A stretch of 64,000 nucleotides of DNA from Akkermansia muciniphila. GTDB taxonomy: Bacteria; Verrucomicrobiota; Verrucomicrobiia; Verrucomicrobiales; Akkermansiaceae. This document shows positions 41,833 to 52,987 of the stretch, in pieces. The translations under genes were made by a program, and so were the position numbers. Under the pieces are notes generated by a model that was not told where the DNA came from, ran no database searches, and saw only the letters and a list, made by a program, of their open reading frames with translations. The stretch covers positions 186,001-250,000 of the forward strand of contig NZ_JABDHQ010000002.1 in NCBI RefSeq assembly GCF_018709685.1. Direction: 5' to 3'. The first letter of the stretch is position 1. Every line of letters begins with the position of its first letter.

Positions 41833-42115
41833 GAAGCGAATTTATGGTAAACAATCATAATCACCCATGTTCCGCAATGACTTTTTTCTTTGGTTCCAGG
41901 CTCTTTCCGGCACGGAAAACATTCGGTTCCTGACGCAAAACAAACACCCTTAAACATCGCAAAACAGCCTCCCTGCCTATCCCTAACAATTATTATTCCA
42001 GAAATAAAAAGACCAGGAACAAAAGAAGCCGCGCCCTTCCGTACTCTTTTATTCCCCAAAGAGCCAAAATACATATAACATATTTATATTCAAATATAAA
42101 TAATAAAACATCGGA

Positions 42116-42262
42116 ATGCTTCCTGAAAAAATTACTGTTCCCGGACATATTTTGAACGCCTTTTCACGGGAGAAAGTCTTATCCTTTACAAGATCTATCC
42201 GACGGGTGGGAAAAGTAACTCAAAATCCGTCCAGGGTGGTTTTTGGTTCCATAGGTAGTTAA
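42116..42262 (+). CDS. Small candidate ORF, 48 residues, or a small RNA
   Basis: The frame reads MLPEKITVPGHILNAFSREK and continues with a basic stretch RSIRRVGKVTQNPSRVVFGS, ending in two adjacent stop codons (TAA TAG) nine bases before a strong terminator. A TAATAA lies nine bases upstream of the ATG, matching the spacing of other start sites here, but no good -35 is present. Against it, third-position GC is only about one third, far below neighbours, so it may be foreign or not translated. A second reading is an RNA of about 150 bases starting near 42158, downstream of CTGAAA-17-CATATT. Confidence 0.35.
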   Translation: MLPEKITVPGHILNAFSREKVLSFTRSIRRVGKVTQNPSRVVFGSIGS

Positions 42263-42270
42263 TAGAGAGA

Positions 42271-42307
42271 AAAGGCCGCGGATCAAACAACCCGCGGCCT
42301 TTTTTTG
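42271..42307 (+). terminator. Strong rho-independent terminator with no annotated gene before it
   Basis: An 11-base perfect stem (AAAGGCCGCGG and CCGCGGCCTTT) with a 10-base loop is followed by T7. It can work on the plus strand and, less well, on the minus strand. No large gene precedes it, which points to a short transcript. Confidence 0.85.
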
Positions 42308-42333
42308 CCCAATCCTCCTTTCAAATGCGGAGT

Positions 42334-42363
42334 TTGGGCTTGATGAATGAAACTTCTTACTGT
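42334..42363 (+). promoter_or_regulatory. Promoter of the D,D-carboxypeptidase gene
   Basis: TTGGGC, an 18-base spacer and TACTGT are followed by 11 bases and the ATG at 42375. The predicted leader is about four bases. Confidence 0.4.
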
Positions 42364-42374
42364 AGCAACAAGAC

Positions 42375-43298
42375 ATGCGTTTGTTCGCCCTTCTCGCAGG
42401 ATTCACCCTTTGCCTGAGCTCAACGAGCTGCCAATCGTATGGGGATTCAAGTGATTACATTCCCTTGGCAACGCCTGTCCCCCCACAGCTTTCCCAGCCT
42501 GTCGCCCACGCTCTTCCCCGCCCCGCCAATTTCCCCACGCGCCCCGTGGCCATCCCGCCCCGCGCCCCGCGCACACCGCGCTGCGCCAGCGCCTGCGTGA
42601 TGGATGCCCTCACCGGAAAAGTGCTTTTTTCCCACAACGGCCTCCAGCACCGCCAGGTAGCCAGCACCCAGAAACTGGTAACGGCCATGGTCGTACTGGA
42701 GCACGGCAGCCTGGACAGCAAAGTGGTCATCCAGCCTTCCGATACCAAGGCGGACCCCACCAAGCTGGGCTTCCGCGCCGGAGAAGTCTATTCACGCCGG
42801 GAACTGCTCAATGCCCTGATGGTACGCAGTTTCAATGATGTAGCGGTGGCCCTGGCCCGCGACACGGCCGGTTCCGTCCCGCGTTTTGCCCAGTTGATGA
42901 ACGCCAAGGCCCGCCAGATGGGCATGTACAATTCCCGCTTCGTCAACCCCAACGGCCTTCCCGCAGACCAGTACTCCACCGCCATTGACATGGCCCGCTG
43001 CGCCTATTACGTCTACCGCAATCCGGAACTTCGCAGCATCATCTGCAAACGCCAGTACGCCTTTACCCGCGCCAACGGCAAGACGCTTCTCCTGAGAAAT
43101 ACCAACAAACTGCTCTCCCAGCACCCCTGGGTCACCGGCATGAAAACAGGTTACACAAACGCCGCAGGGCGCTGCCTGGTATCCTCCGCCGGCTTCAATG
43201 GGCGCCATGTCATCGTCGTGGTCCTCGGCTGCCATCCGTCCCGCATCTGGACGGAATCGGAAAACCTGCTCAAATGGGCCCTGGGTGACGCCGCATAA
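42375..43298 (+). CDS. D-alanyl-D-alanine carboxypeptidase, low-molecular-weight penicillin-binding protein
   Basis: A serine peptidase of the S11 family that trims the terminal D-Ala of peptidoglycan stem peptides in the periplasm. The 307-residue protein has a signal peptide (MRLFALLAGFTLCLSSTSC; the Cys might be lipidated, but the lipobox is weak), a Pro-rich linker (about 30-68), and the three catalytic motifs: STQK (Ser97, Lys100), SFN (Ser152) and KTG (Lys257). It lacks the C-terminal beta domain and amphipathic anchor of DacA-type PBP5. The position alone between a small locus and ychF gives no further clue. Confidence 0.9.
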   Translation: MRLFALLAGFTLCLSSTSCQSYGDSSDYIPLATPVPPQLSQPVAHALPRPANFPTRPVAIPPRAPRTPRCASACVMDALTGKVLFSHNGLQHRQVASTQKLVTAMVVLEHGSLDSKVVIQPSDTKADPTKLGFRAGEVYSRRELLNALMVRSFNDVAVALARDTAGSVPRFAQLMNAKARQMGMYNSRFVNPNGLPADQYSTAIDMARCAYYVYRNPELRSIICKRQYAFTRANGKTLLLRNTNKLLSQHPWVTGMKTGYTNAAGRCLVSSAGFNGRHVIVVVLGCHPSRIWTESENLLKWALGDAA

Positions 43299-43319
43299 GC
43301 ACCCGGCGGCAATTGGTAT

Positions 43320-43348
43320 TTGACTTTCACAGCGTGACCCGCTATCAG
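43320..43348 (+). promoter_or_regulatory. Promoter of ychF, probably leaderless
   Basis: TTGACT (43320-43325), a 17-base spacer and TATCAG (43343-43348) are followed by eight bases and the ATG at 43357. The transcript is predicted to start one or two bases before the ATG. Confidence 0.6.
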
Positions 43349-43356
43349 TCCTGCCT

Positions 43357-44478
43357 ATGTTACAGGCAGGTATTGTAGGTCTCCCCAACGTCGGCAAATC
43401 CACTCTCTTCAATGCGGTCACCAGGACCCGCAAGGCCCAGGCGGCCAATTACCCCTTCTGCACCATTGACCCGAACGTGGGCATGGTGACCGTGCCGGAC
43501 GCGCGCCTGCAAGTGCTTTCCAACATGTCCGGCTCTGAAAAGATCATTCCCACACTCATTGAATTTGTAGACATTGCCGGCCTCGTGAAGGGCGCCTCGG
43601 AAGGCGCGGGGCTGGGCAACCAGTTCCTGGCGAACATCCGTGAAGTGGATGCCATCGTGCAGGTGGTGCGCTGCTTTGACAATGACGACATCATCCACGA
43701 ACTCGGCTCCGTGGATCCCCTGCGCGACATTGAAATCATCAACTCGGAACTCATCCTGGCGGACATCGCCACCATGGACAAGAGGCTCTCCTCCCGGGAA
43801 CGCAAGGCCCGCAGCGGGGACAAGGAGGCCAAGGCGGAAGTAGCCCTCATCACCAAGCTGCTTCCCCACCTGAACGAAGGCAATCCGGCCCTCACCTTTG
43901 AAGCGCAGCTGGATGACGACGAACGCAAGCTTCTCCAGACCTTCCAGCTCCTTTCCGGCAAAAAAAGCATTTTCGCCTGCAACGTGAATGAAGACGAACT
44001 GGCGGACGCCATCAACAACCCGGACGCGCACCCCTACGTCTCCCAGGTGAAAAAATACGTGGCGGAACACCACAACGCGGAAGCCATCGTCATCTCCGCC
44101 AGGATTGAAGAAGAACTTATCGACGTCTCGGAGGAGGAAGCCCATGAATTCCTGGAATCACTCGGCGTGCAGGACTCCGGCGTTTCCGACCTCATCCGCG
44201 CCGTGTACCATTTGCTGGGACTGCGCACGTACCTCACCACCGGCGTCAAGGAAACGCGCGCCTGGACGATCCCGGCCGGGGCCAAGGCCCCCCAGGCGGC
44301 GGGCGTCATCCACACGGACTTTGAACGCGGCTTCATCGCCGCGGAAGTGGTGCATTACGACGACCTGGTAGCCTGCGGCGGCAAGTCCGGGGCCAGGGAA
44401 CACGGCAAGCTGCGCATTGAAGGAAAGGAATACGTCGTCAAGGACGGGGACGTGGTCGAATTCCGCTTCAATGTTTAG
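43357..44478 (+). CDS. ychF: Redox-responsive ATPase/GTPase YchF (OLA1 family)
   Basis: YchF/OLA1 is a universally conserved P-loop NTPase, ATP-preferring in studied members, tied to ribosomes and stress response. The 373-residue protein begins [22 protein letters not shown] (G1), has [22 protein letters not shown] (G2/G3), the atypical G4 CNVNEDE (NxxE instead of NKxD), and a C-terminal TGS domain with [25 protein letters not shown]. Length matches the family. It stands alone, with gcvT 75 bases further on. Confidence 0.96.
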   Translation: MLQAGIVGLPNVGKSTLFNAVTRTRKAQAANYPFCTIDPNVGMVTVPDARLQVLSNMSGSEKIIPTLIEFVDIAGLVKGASEGAGLGNQFLANIREVDAIVQVVRCFDNDDIIHELGSVDPLRDIEIINSELILADIATMDKRLSSRERKARSGDKEAKAEVALITKLLPHLNEGNPALTFEAQLDDDERKLLQTFQLLSGKKSIFACNVNEDELADAINNPDAHPYVSQVKKYVAEHHNAEAIVISARIEEELIDVSEEEAHEFLESLGVQDSGVSDLIRAVYHLLGLRTYLTTGVKETRAWTIPAGAKAPQAAGVIHTDFERGFIAAEVVHYDDLVACGGKSGAREHGKLRIEGKEYVVKDGDVVEFRFNV

Positions 44479-44553
44479 CCCAAAGCTTTCCCGGAATTCC
44501 ATTGACTTTTCATCATGCAGAGAGCAGATTGCTCATAACCTTCACATCGCCTC

Positions 44554-45639
44554 ATGACTGATTCCGACGTCAAATCCACACCTTTGGCCGCCAAGCACGT
44601 TGAACTGGGTGCCAGAATGGTCCCCTTCGCCGGCTGGAACATGCCGGTTCAATACACCGGCATCCTGGACGAACACAAAGCCGTGCGCGAAGCCTGCGGC
44701 ATCTTTGACATCTCCCACATGGGACAGTTCACCGTGGCCGGTCCCGCCGCGGCGGCATGGCTGAACTCCATGCTGACCAATGACATCAACAAGCTGGACA
44801 TCGGCCAGGGGCAATACTCCATCATGCTCAATGAGCAGGCGGGCGTCATTGATGACCTCATCCTGTACCGGATGGAGCCGGAAACCTTCTTCGTGGTGGT
44901 GAACGCCTCCAAGATTGATGAAGACTTTGCGTGGCTCTCCGCCCACAAGCCCGCGGAGGTGATCCTGGAAAACCATTCCGACGAGTACGTGGGCCTGGCC
45001 GTCCAGGGTCCCAAATGCGGAGAAGTCTTCTCCCGCGTCATTCCCGGCGTGGAACTTCCCCCCCGCAACGGCATCTCCCGCATCACGGTGGACGGAACGG
45101 ACCTTATCGTCTGCCGCACCGGCTATACCGGGGAAGACGGCTTTGAATTCTTCTGCCCGGCCGGAGAAGGCGTCCAATGGTTTGAAGCCTTTCTTGACGC
45201 AGGAGCCAAGCCCTGCGGCCTGGGTGCGCGCGACAGCCTGCGCCTGGAAATGTGCTACCCCCTGAACGGTTCCGACCTCGCCCCGGACAAGACGCCCCTG
45301 GAAGCCGGGCTCGGCTTCTTCTGCGCGCTGGATACGGACTTCATCGGCGCCGGCATTCTTCGTGAACAAAAAGCCAATGGCCTCAGCAAGCGCCTGGTGG
45401 CCATTGAATACACCGGCAAGGGAGCCCCCCCCCGCGCCCACTACGCTGTTCACGTTCCCGGAGGAGAAGCCATCGGAGAACTTACCAGCGGCGTGCTCTC
45501 TCCTTCACTGATGAAGGGCATTGCCCTGGCCTACCTGCCTGTCGCCCATGCCAAGGTCGGCACGGAGCTGGAAATTGACGTAAGGGGAAGAAAATTCCCC
45601 GCCGTGGTAGTAAAAAAACCCTTTTATAAGAAAGGCTGA
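44554..45639 (+). CDS. gcvT: Glycine cleavage system T protein (aminomethyltransferase)
   Basis: GcvT moves the methylene group from the aminomethyl-lipoyl arm of GcvH to tetrahydrofolate, releasing ammonia. The 361-residue protein has VPFAGWNMPVQYTGILDEH, FDISHMGQFTVAG, NDINKLDIGQGQYSIMLNEQ and RTGYTGEDGFEFF, with LGARDSLRLEMCYPLNGSDL later, all typical of GcvT. It is first in a gcvT-gcvH-gcvP run. A TTGACT 50 bases upstream has only a poor -10 partner (CAGATT). No glycine riboswitch was recognised upstream. Confidence 0.95.
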   Translation: MTDSDVKSTPLAAKHVELGARMVPFAGWNMPVQYTGILDEHKAVREACGIFDISHMGQFTVAGPAAAAWLNSMLTNDINKLDIGQGQYSIMLNEQAGVIDDLILYRMEPETFFVVVNASKIDEDFAWLSAHKPAEVILENHSDEYVGLAVQGPKCGEVFSRVIPGVELPPRNGISRITVDGTDLIVCRTGYTGEDGFEFFCPAGEGVQWFEAFLDAGAKPCGLGARDSLRLEMCYPLNGSDLAPDKTPLEAGLGFFCALDTDFIGAGILREQKANGLSKRLVAIEYTGKGAPPRAHYAVHVPGGEAIGELTSGVLSPSLMKGIALAYLPVAHAKVGTELEIDVRGRKFPAVVVKKPFYKKG

Positions 45640-45709
45640 CACTACTGCGCAGAAATAAACTGACAAACACCGTATTTTACTACACTCTCATCTCAAACAA
45701 TTACATCTT

Positions 45710-46090
45710 ATGCACGACGTACCAGAAAACCTGCTGTATTCCAAAGACCATGAATGGGTTGAAATTGACGGAGACATCGGCACCATCGGTATTTCAGACC
45801 ATGCTCAGGCCGAACTCTCCGATGTAGTCTTTGTAGACCTTCCCGAAGTAGGCGCCACCGTTGCCGCCGGCGACCCCGTCGCCGTTGTGGAATCCGTCAA
45901 GGCCGCCAGCGACGTATACACTCCCGTCTCCGGTGAGATTCTGGAAGTGAATGAAGAGCTCTCCAATGATCCTTCCCTCATCAACTCCGATCCCTACGGC
46001 GCAGGCTGGCTGTACAAAATCCGCCTGGACGTTCCCACGGAAACGGAAGACATGATGAACGCCACGGACTACGAGGAATACTGCTCCTGA
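45710..46090 (+). CDS. gcvH: Glycine cleavage system H protein
   Basis: GcvH is the lipoyl carrier of the glycine cleavage complex; its arm visits the P, T and L proteins. The 126-residue protein has [28 protein letters not shown], and the lipoylation site [11 protein letters not shown] with Lys64, then [19 protein letters not shown]. The N terminus is [13 protein letters not shown], normal for the family. It is 70 bases after gcvT and 96 bases before gcvP, with a terminator between gcvH and gcvP. Confidence 0.96.
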   Translation: MHDVPENLLYSKDHEWVEIDGDIGTIGISDHAQAELSDVVFVDLPEVGATVAAGDPVAVVESVKAASDVYTPVSGEILEVNEELSNDPSLINSDPYGAGWLYKIRLDVPTETEDMMNATDYEEYCS

Positions 46091-46108
46091 CCCATTCCTC
46101 CCTCCCCC

Positions 46109-46138
46109 GCCCCGGTGATTCCATCCCGGGGCATTTTT
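46109..46138 (+). terminator. Rho-independent terminator between gcvH and gcvP
   Basis: Arms GCCCCGG and CCGGGGC pair around 10 bases and run into ATTTTTG. It may reduce gcvP relative to gcvT-gcvH. Confidence 0.65.
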
Positions 46139-46186
46139 GATTTAACCCGGCCCTCCGCGGCCGGGTGCATACCTGCCAGACACCAC

Positions 46187-49033
<2,847 letters not shown>

Positions 49034-49054
49034 CCTTCCGCAACCTTAACCCGG

Positions 49055-49089
49055 AAAGGGCTGTTCCATATGAATGGAGCAGCCCTTTT
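49055..49089 (+). terminator. Rho-independent terminator after gcvP
   Basis: A 14-base stem, AAAGGGCTGTTCCA with TGGAGCAGCCCTTT (one wobble), closes a 6-base loop and ends in TTTT. It lies 21 bases past the stop. Confidence 0.85.
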
Positions 49090-49129
49090 CATTCCCGGAA
49101 GCCGGAACGTATGCGTCACAGGCGTACGA

Positions 49130-49339
49130 TCAGTCATCCGTGAATTGCCGGATGACAGCAAGGAAACGCCGGTTAATCAACTCATGCAGTTTTCCCTTCT
49201 CACCTAATCCCACTATGGGTGGTCCCTCCGTCCTGACCGCCCCAATCTGGTTGCAAGTGGAAAACTCAGTCTGGGAAAATCCGGTGGTGATCCCTTGAGC
49301 AAGAATCCACACCAGTAAAAGTCTGTTTATCCTGATCAT
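49130..49339 (-). CDS. Small hypothetical protein, possibly exported
   Basis: The 69-residue frame begins MIRINRLLLVWILAQGITTG, a signal-peptide-like segment with possible cleavage near FSQTE, and ends with a charged stretch NRRFLAVIRQFTDD. No family is recognised. An upstream ATG at 49357 adds six residues. It is downstream of the GYF/DUF805 gene on the same strand with a gap of 54 bases and could be co-transcribed. It could also be a chance frame: there is no ribosome-binding site, and GC-rich codon bias is modest. Confidence 0.35.
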   Translation of the reverse strand: MIRINRLLLVWILAQGITTGFSQTEFSTCNQIGAVRTEGPPIVGLGEKGKLHELINRRFLAVIRQFTDD

Positions 49340-49393
49340 GGCGGTAACGGAGTGCAAATACTGTGAATCCCCGGCGGCAGCCCTGCGGATCCT

Positions 49394-50026
49394 TCAATTC
49401 CAGGGAGGATCACCATATTGATTCTCTCCCAGCTGGCTCTCCCCGTAGCGTAAATACCACAGCAGCCACCACCCCAGGACGGGTACTGCCAGCCACACCA
49501 GGCACAGGCCGCTCCTCCCCACATCATGCAGGCGCCGTACCATGGTGGCCGCCATGGGAAGAGACAGTACGATAAGAACCACGTAAAACACGGGAGACAA
49601 CAGATCCACCCATGGAGAGAGGGAAGAGAAAAAGCCGCTTTTCACGAGAGAGGGAAACCCGGCGGCTGCCAGCCATGCGATACCCACGCTGGCATAAACC
49701 TCGTGCATCTCCCCCTTTCCGGCACGGCCTTTAAAACTGCACCACGCCTTGATGATGCGCATCCAGTACTTCTTCCTGGTCCAGACAGGCACGGCGCTCG
49801 TGAACTCCTCTCCGGGCCCCGGCATCTCAAACGCCTCTCCATCGTCATCCATGACGGTCATGGAGGGAATGAAGGAAGCCAGCGGCTGCCAGCCCCCGCC
49901 GGGAAGCTTCCTCACCAGGGTGCGGTTGGACAGGCGTCCATGGTTGCGGGCCTGAATCAGAAGCACCAGGGGAACGGGGCCCTTGGAGGAACCGTCAATC
50001 GCCTGGTACTCGTAAAGATCACTCAT
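49394..50026 (-). CDS. GYF_2 domain plus DUF805 membrane protein
   Basis: The 210-residue protein has an N-terminal GYF_2-like domain (about 1-50: YEYQAIDGSSKGPVPLVLLIQAR and GGGWQPLASF), a short acidic linker, then a DUF805-like part (about 90-205) with FKGRAGKGE, several hydrophobic segments and RRLHDVGRSGLCLVWLAVPVLG, the DUF805 hallmark. GYF domains bind Pro-rich peptides; DUF805 proteins are membrane proteins of unknown function. It lies nine bases downstream of the sulfatase stop on the same strand, so the two may be co-transcribed. Confidence 0.8.
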   Translation of the reverse strand: MSDLYEYQAIDGSSKGPVPLVLLIQARNHGRLSNRTLVRKLPGGGWQPLASFIPSMTVMDDDGEAFEMPGPGEEFTSAVPVWTRKKYWMRIIKAWCSFKGRAGKGEMHEVYASVGIAWLAAAGFPSLVKSGFFSSLSPWVDLLSPVFYVVLIVLSLPMAATMVRRLHDVGRSGLCLVWLAVPVLGWWLLWYLRYGESQLGENQYGDPPWN

Positions 50027-50035
50027 CGGAGGCTC

Positions 50036-52195
50036 TTACTTGGCCGCTCCGTCATGGCTGAACGCGGACGCGGGAATCTCCTGCTTGGGCAGGCCGGGGC
50101 CTTCCCACTTCAAGACCAGCCTGGAGGCGGGACCGGCATTACCCACGTAGCTGATGCGGATGGGATGCAGCCCGGCCTTCAAATAAACGGGATTCTTCCG
50201 GTCGCCCAAATCGGAAGAAATTTCGGTGCCCGGCTCGTAAGTCTTGTCCGCGTCAATCAGTTCCATTCCGTGCAGGCGGACAAACGCCTTGCTCCCCTTG
50301 TTCGCGTCCGTGGACAGGTAAAAAGTATACTCTCCGTCAGCCGGAATTTTTACATACCCGGTCAGTTCCACCCCACGCTTCCGGGGACCATTCATCTTGA
50401 CGGACGGTGACGGAACCACGCCGTGCGCGGCAGGCTGCTTCTTCAGCTGGCGGAAATCCGGAACCCACGGGAACTCACCTTCATAAACGGACCACTTCAA
50501 GCCGGGGGAGGCAGCCCCCGTCACCTCCACTGCCGGGACCAGTTCCGTATCAAACACCGTCTTGGCAGGAAGGAAGGCACGGCGGTTGGACAGGGCGGCG
50601 GCCTTCATGCGGGCCTGGAGCTCCGGCTTGGAGGAAGCAAGGTCCTTGCTCTCCTGCGGGTCATTCAGGGTATCAAAAATCATGAAATCCTTGTCCGCAT
50701 CCTTCACGCCCATGCGCAAGCCTTTCAGACCGTCCACAAAGACAATCTGCTGCTGGCCCCGCTCCGCGCCCTTGTGTTCTCCCAGGAAATCCTTGTAGCC
50801 AGGCGTCTTGCCGGCAACATTGTATTCTGAGTAAATAACTCCCGGCTTCTGCTGGTCCGCATGGCCTGTCAGCGTCGGCAGCAGGGAAACGCCGTCGCTG
50901 CGGGCGGGAACCGGCACTCCGGCGGCATCCGCCAGCGTAGCCAGCCAGTCATGGAACTGGCCGGGGTGCAGGCTGATCTGCCCCTTGGGAATGCGGGCGG
51001 GCCAGCGTACCAGCGTGGGAACGCGCATGCCGCCTTCCCAGCAGTCGCGCTTGATGCCGTCCATCATGCCGTAACTCTTGAAAAACTGCGGATTCTGCGC
51101 TCCATGCCTGTGCTTGGGATCGGCGCCTCCTTCATTGTGGGGGCCATTGTCGGATGTAAAGACAATCATCGTATCATTGTCGATCTTTAAATCCTTCAGC
51201 AAATGAATCAAATCCGCCACAGCGTCATCCACGCGGCGGATCATCGTGGAATGCCGCTTGGCCACGTCATTGGGGAAACGGGCATTGTCCGGATGAATGT
51301 AGGTATCTTTGTCTTTTTCAGCCTTGGCGTCAAAAGCAGTATTTACGGACTCCGTTCCGTTCTTCTTCACCCATTGCAGGCCTCCCTTCAAACCGCCTCC
51401 GGCAGGATAGGGCGTTCCCGGAACCACCAGGTTGCCATGAGGGGCCGGAAAAGCCAGGTACAGGAAAAACGGCTTGCCGGTCTTGCGGGCGGACTTGCGC
51501 TGGTCCACAATCCACTGCTTGGCGCGGGCGGCAAACAAATCCGTGGAATAGGCCGTCTGCGGAACCTGGTCCTTGATATTCTTCCATTCGGGATTGGGGG
51601 CGTAACCGTTGTATTCGAAAATATTGCGGGATTCGGAAGGGTAATGGAAATGCCCGGCCAGATGGTCCAGGATTCCGTAAAAGTAATTGAAGCCGCGCTG
51701 GTGGGGGCCGCCCGTCACCGGGCCATGGCTTTCCCCGCCGCCGCCCACGCCCCACTTGCCGATGGCGGCGGTATCATAACCGGCATCCCGCATTATGGTG
51801 CCCAGCGTATGGGAATCTTCAATGGGATAGTCAAAGCGGTTGTTCCTCACCACGCGGGAATGCCCCTGGTGCACCCCCAGCAGCAGGGAGGCGCGCGCCG
51901 GAGCGCAGACCGGAGCGGCGGAATAATGCCGGCGCAGCTGAATCCCCTCCCGGGCCATGGCGGACAGGGCCGGAGTCTTGAACTCATTCTTCCTGTCCAC
52001 CGTCCGTCCGTTCAGCTTCTGCTGGCTCCAGTTGGCATCCAGGTCCCCCCAGCCCATGTCGTCCACCAGAATGAAAATAACATTGGGCTTTGAATTCTTG
52101 ACGGCACTGGCAGCGGGCTTCGCAGCCTGCCCGGAAGCGCTCATGCACGGAACCAGGACAGTCAGAAGAACGGATAGGAAAGATACCAATTTCAT
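50036..52195 (-). CDS. Exported sulfatase with C-terminal PA14-like domain
   Basis: A type I sulfatase that removes sulfate esters, likely from mucin or other host glycans, outside the cytoplasm. The 719-residue protein has a signal peptide (about 1-22), metal ligands in FILVDDMGWGDLD (Asp45-Asp46), and the maturation motif CAPAR (Cys97-Arg101), where Cys becomes formylglycine. HPGQFHDWLATLADAAG and VFTSDNGPHNEGG are also family-typical. After the sulfatase fold (to about 560), residues about 590-715 look like a PA14 carbohydrate-binding domain (GYVKIPADGEYTFYLSTDAN). A maturase is not in the window. The exact substrate cannot be read. Confidence 0.9.
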   Translation of the reverse strand: MKLVSFLSVLLTVLVPCMSASGQAAKPAASAVKNSKPNVIFILVDDMGWGDLDANWSQQKLNGRTVDRKNEFKTPALSAMAREGIQLRRHYSAAPVCAPARASLLLGVHQGHSRVVRNNRFDYPIEDSHTLGTIMRDAGYDTAAIGKWGVGGGGESHGPVTGGPHQRGFNYFYGILDHLAGHFHYPSESRNIFEYNGYAPNPEWKNIKDQVPQTAYSTDLFAARAKQWIVDQRKSARKTGKPFFLYLAFPAPHGNLVVPGTPYPAGGGLKGGLQWVKKNGTESVNTAFDAKAEKDKDTYIHPDNARFPNDVAKRHSTMIRRVDDAVADLIHLLKDLKIDNDTMIVFTSDNGPHNEGGADPKHRHGAQNPQFFKSYGMMDGIKRDCWEGGMRVPTLVRWPARIPKGQISLHPGQFHDWLATLADAAGVPVPARSDGVSLLPTLTGHADQQKPGVIYSEYNVAGKTPGYKDFLGEHKGAERGQQQIVFVDGLKGLRMGVKDADKDFMIFDTLNDPQESKDLASSKPELQARMKAAALSNRRAFLPAKTVFDTELVPAVEVTGAASPGLKWSVYEGEFPWVPDFRQLKKQPAAHGVVPSPSVKMNGPRKRGVELTGYVKIPADGEYTFYLSTDANKGSKAFVRLHGMELIDADKTYEPGTEISSDLGDRKNPVYLKAGLHPIRISYVGNAGPASRLVLKWEGPGLPKQEIPASAFSHDGAAK

Positions 52196-52334
52196 GATTC
52201 AGGTGAAAATAAACTTTAAAGAGAACGTTAAAACAGAGCGTGATCTTACATGAATTTTCCCATCTCTCAAGAGAATTAAACGGAACGGAAATTGACGACT
52301 GATTCGTCAGACCTATAGTGAAGAAACTATAGAA
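52196..52334. other. Upstream region of the sulfatase gene
   Basis: This short stretch between the sulfatase start and the pseudogene must contain the sulfatase promoter; TATTTT lies ten bases upstream of its ATG, with a weak -35 (GTTTTA). CTATAG occurs twice near 52313-52333 around the junction. Confidence 0.35.
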
Positions 52335-52918
52335 CTGCCCCATATTCTATTGATTGCATGTGCCCTGCTCCTCCCGTCAGGCACGCTTTACGGGCTGGAC
52401 GTCCAGATGACAGACCTGAAAAAAGCCGCCGCATAAGCTGAAAAGAGAACAAAAATCTGTTCATCATTTACAAGGAGAGCGCATGGAATCCTGACGCATA
52501 CGGCGTGCCGGAACGCCTGCTCGCCTCTGATTTATTTAAAAAGGCGGCACAATCCTGCTTTATCCTGGCGGGGGCAGGAATACTCGGCAGACTGTCTCCC
52601 GCCGACGTATTTTCCCCCTTTAATATCACAGCCCACGGAACCGCCAAACCGGAAGAACTCCCTGTCAAGTAGTCCGGCGAACTGCCGGAAAAAGCTACTT
52701 TATGCGTGCTGGCAACGCCCTCCGGCGTCATTTACCAAGCCTTCGGAACCACACACGCCACAAAAATGCCACGCTGCTCCCTTACGCACTCCAGCCCAGA
52801 CAACCGGGATACATTGCGGAAACAGTACAAAAATGGCGGCGAGGAAGCGGGAGCCGCCTACCGGAAAGGCATCATCCTGAATCTGAAGCCCATTTCCATG
52901 GAGCTAAAACTTCAATAA
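52335..52918 (+). pseudogene. Decayed gene for a small exported protein, possibly thioredoxin-fold
   Basis: Two plus-strand frames together read as one protein. The first (codons from 52335) gives PHILLIACALLLPSGTLYG, a signal peptide, then DVQMTDLKKAAA and a stop at 52434. A +2 shift near there continues with ENKNLFIIYKESAWNPDAYG and runs to 52918, broken by an in-frame TAG at 52670, ending ISMELKLQ. The initiator is not ATG in the present sequence. The KENK-LFI-pattern at the junction is like secreted thioredoxin-like proteins, but the CxxC is missing. Frameshift, stop and lost start all argue for an inactive gene. The family call is weak; the decay is clearer. Confidence 0.6.
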
Positions 52919-52987
52919 AGCAGTTGCTCCCATGGCAAGAGCCGTTTCCGGGGCAACGCAAACAACGTGTCCCGAACCGCAGAAACG

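Larger units (their letters stand above)
41833..42374. other. AT-rich region with a small ORF or RNA gene before dacA-like gene
   Basis: The 542 bases between the exported-protein gene and the carboxypeptidase gene are AT-rich, most of all at 42070-42115. They contain the small ORF/RNA locus at 42116-42307 and the carboxypeptidase promoter at the right end. No tRNA is seen. Confidence 0.55.

Noticed and set aside
42179-42406. Minus-strand open frame of 75 codons near the carboxypeptidase start
   Set aside because: It overlaps the terminator and the carboxypeptidase start, and has no promoter or domain signal.
44500-44553. Glycine riboswitch before gcvT
   Set aside because: The gap of 75 bases is too short for a tandem or single glycine aptamer, and no conserved core was recognised.
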